This document shows, piece by piece, positions 62,615-64,000 of a stretch of DNA of 64,000 bases. Both the position numbers and the translations under genes were made by a program. Location: positions 2,043 to 66,042 of the forward strand of contig JAKCWW010001691.1 of assembly GCA_026260175.1 (NCBI GenBank), in the 5' to 3' direction. Position 1 is the first letter of the stretch, and each line of letters begins with the position of its first letter. Below the pieces are notes generated by a model. That model was not told the origin of the DNA. It did no database searches and saw nothing but the letters and a program-made list of their open reading frames with translations. This stretch comes from Reticulitermes lucifugus. Lineage: Eukaryota; Arthropoda; Insecta; Blattodea; Rhinotermitidae.

Positions 62615-63609
62615 CACTCACTACAGCATGTGATAGGAAATCATGTCCATCACCCAGAAAATGATTCATGAAAAAGGGCAATTATAAAAAGACATGACTG
62701 CTCGATTTTTGTGGATAATACACTGCCAATGGAAATTAAACTAATGCTTTTCAAAGCCAGTTTACAAATTTTAAATAGGGCTCAAAAAGTTCTGGTCACC
62801 AAGTTGCTATGGTATCTAGAAATTTTGGCGTAGTGCCTAGAATTTTTTAAAGTAATTACTTTTGGTTTGTGTCTGATTTTTTTTTCTGAAAATCACAGCT
62901 CAACAATGAATTCACTACATAGCTGCTCATCTCTGGCACCAGTCTGAACACCCAAGTATTTGTTAATGTTTATTCATGATTCCATGTAATACAGTGAACA
63001 TTTGATGGAAATTTTGTTTGCAGTGTCATTGAGTGGCATAAAGTTTGGTTTGTGTGAATATAAGAAGGTGCAGACCGGTCCATACCCTAATGGCAAAAAC
63101 ATTTGTTGGGTTCCTGGTCCAAAGAAATATGTATCGAAACCTGAATTAATCTCTGTAGACCTTCTACAAGTGACACACTTCATGGTTTTGGAATCGTATT
63201 TAAATGCCCAAAAGGGCTGAACTTCCTGGAAGGCATAGAGTCAGAAACATTGAATAGTAGCACTATGGCCTTTCTTTGAGCCCAAGAGTCAAGGTCATTA
63301 TTGGTACATAATGAATTAACTTTGATTTGCTATAATGCAGTCAGAATGCAGCTGCTTAGTCACACATTGTAATTAAACTATACTAGAGAAACTGAACATA
63401 TTGTTCCAGAATTAAGTTTCTTATGAAAACCATGAAGAGTACAAGAAAGCCAAGAAATCACTGGTTGCCAAGGGTTCAACAAAATTGAACCTTTACAAAG
63501 ATAAAAACTTTGCAGAATGCAGTCTCGACTGTTCAGAACTAAAGAACTTTCATTTATCTCTTAAAAGCAGCCTAATTATACATCACAATATTTTCACCAT
63601 AACCAAAAT

Positions 63610-63775
63610 ATACGAGTATGGTGTTTGAGGTTCTTGTGACAGTGTGGCGTTATGGTTTCTAACAACGTGTAGCCTGATAGCTAGTTACTAACCTTTCATC
63701 TTCACGTAATGTTGGTAACCACCTACAAGGCTATATGGTGTGATAACCCAGAAGACCACACACAAGTTATATAAA
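63610..63775. repeat. Foldback repeat, degenerate
   Basis: tttgaggttcttgtgacagt (inverted family end) on the left. Inside, gtagcctgatagctagttac faces gtaaccacctacaaggctat. The right has gtgataacccagaagacc. Confidence 0.6.
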
Positions 63776-64000
63776 GTTTATGTAGCTTTTTCTGTCCACA
63801 ACTGTCAAACTTACTAATATTTTAAATTAAATTAAAGTTTTACGTGTGATAGATTTACTGTCATTGCTGTCAAGGAATTTTAAAAATTTTGTTTATATCC
63901 TGAAGCCTCATTTTCTCATCATTTCAAGCAGTACACAATTTCCAAGCCTTAATATACAGGGAAAATGTTCCAGACTGCAGTAACTAACTTGGCTGACTAC

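Larger units (their letters stand above)
51386..64000. other. Intron(s) or 5' flank of the - strand gene; no exon recognised
   Basis: 12.6 kb of AT-rich DNA with repeats: RTE-type 3' fragments (55534-55800, 58126-58440), foldback copies (54250-54435, 56200-56375, 63610-63775), SINE-like pieces (58960-59180, 62335-62614) and microsatellites (53460-53493, 60540-60585, 61749-61786). Open frames at 52872-53222 (-), 55783-56049 (+) and 63002-63220 (+) show no domain I know. Confidence 0.6.

Overview
The window is a piece of a large, AT-rich, intron-rich animal genome, almost certainly an insect. The best guess is a hemimetabolous insect of the cockroach/termite lineage (Blattodea). That guess rests on the RTE-type retrotransposon family, the many foldback elements, the multi-kilobase introns and general CpG depletion; it is inference, not proof. 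There are no bacterial genes, operons or CRISPR arrays. Three assembly gaps are present (17469-17508, 28149-28772, 45437-45740).

Three protein-coding genes on the + strand are recognised with confidence. (1) Cyclin L, 3' portion (632-23304, eight exons, 417 codons). It covers most of the two cyclin boxes and the whole C-terminal RS domain; the N-terminal exons lie left of the window. A 16.8 kb intron splits the cyclin core. (2) Ribosomal protein eL22/RpL22 (31505-37543, five exons, complete, 137 aa). (3) GABARAP/Atg8 (39549-44316, three exons, complete, 117 aa). A fourth gene is represented by one C-terminal exon on the - strand (51246-51385) encoding a Pro/Ala-rich tail with a PPxY motif; its family was not recognised and no other exon of it was found in 51.4-64 kb.

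Layout: 1-816 CA repeat, a decayed tandem copy of a cyclin L exon, then the live exon; 0.8-17.6 kb giant intron full of retrotransposon fragments and foldback repeats; 17.6-23.9 kb remaining cyclin L exons and poly(A) signal; 23.9-27.9 kb intergenic, ending in a CpG-richer block; 27.94-31.16 kb a nearly full-length but broken RTE-type retrotransposon flanked by an 8-bp duplication, sitting just upstream of RpL22; 31.4-37.6 kb RpL22, with a head-to-head inverted element in intron 1; 37.6-39.2 kb a near-perfect hairpin element; 39.2-44.7 kb GABARAP with a promoter E-box palindrome; 44.7-51 kb a tandem duplication, a LINE fragment and intergenic DNA; 51-64 kb the - strand exon and its upstream intron/flank with repeats.

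The three genes act in separate housekeeping processes (splicing/transcription, translation, autophagy) and are not a functional cluster. No new multi-gene system is apparent. The points most worth checking are structural: a vestigial duplicated exon in cyclin L, a GC-AG intron placed just before the RS domain, serial tandem copies of the GABARAP exon 2 end with its splice donor, a 14-bp CLEAR-like palindrome upstream of GABARAP, and nested transposon insertions whose target duplications and empty sites can be read directly.
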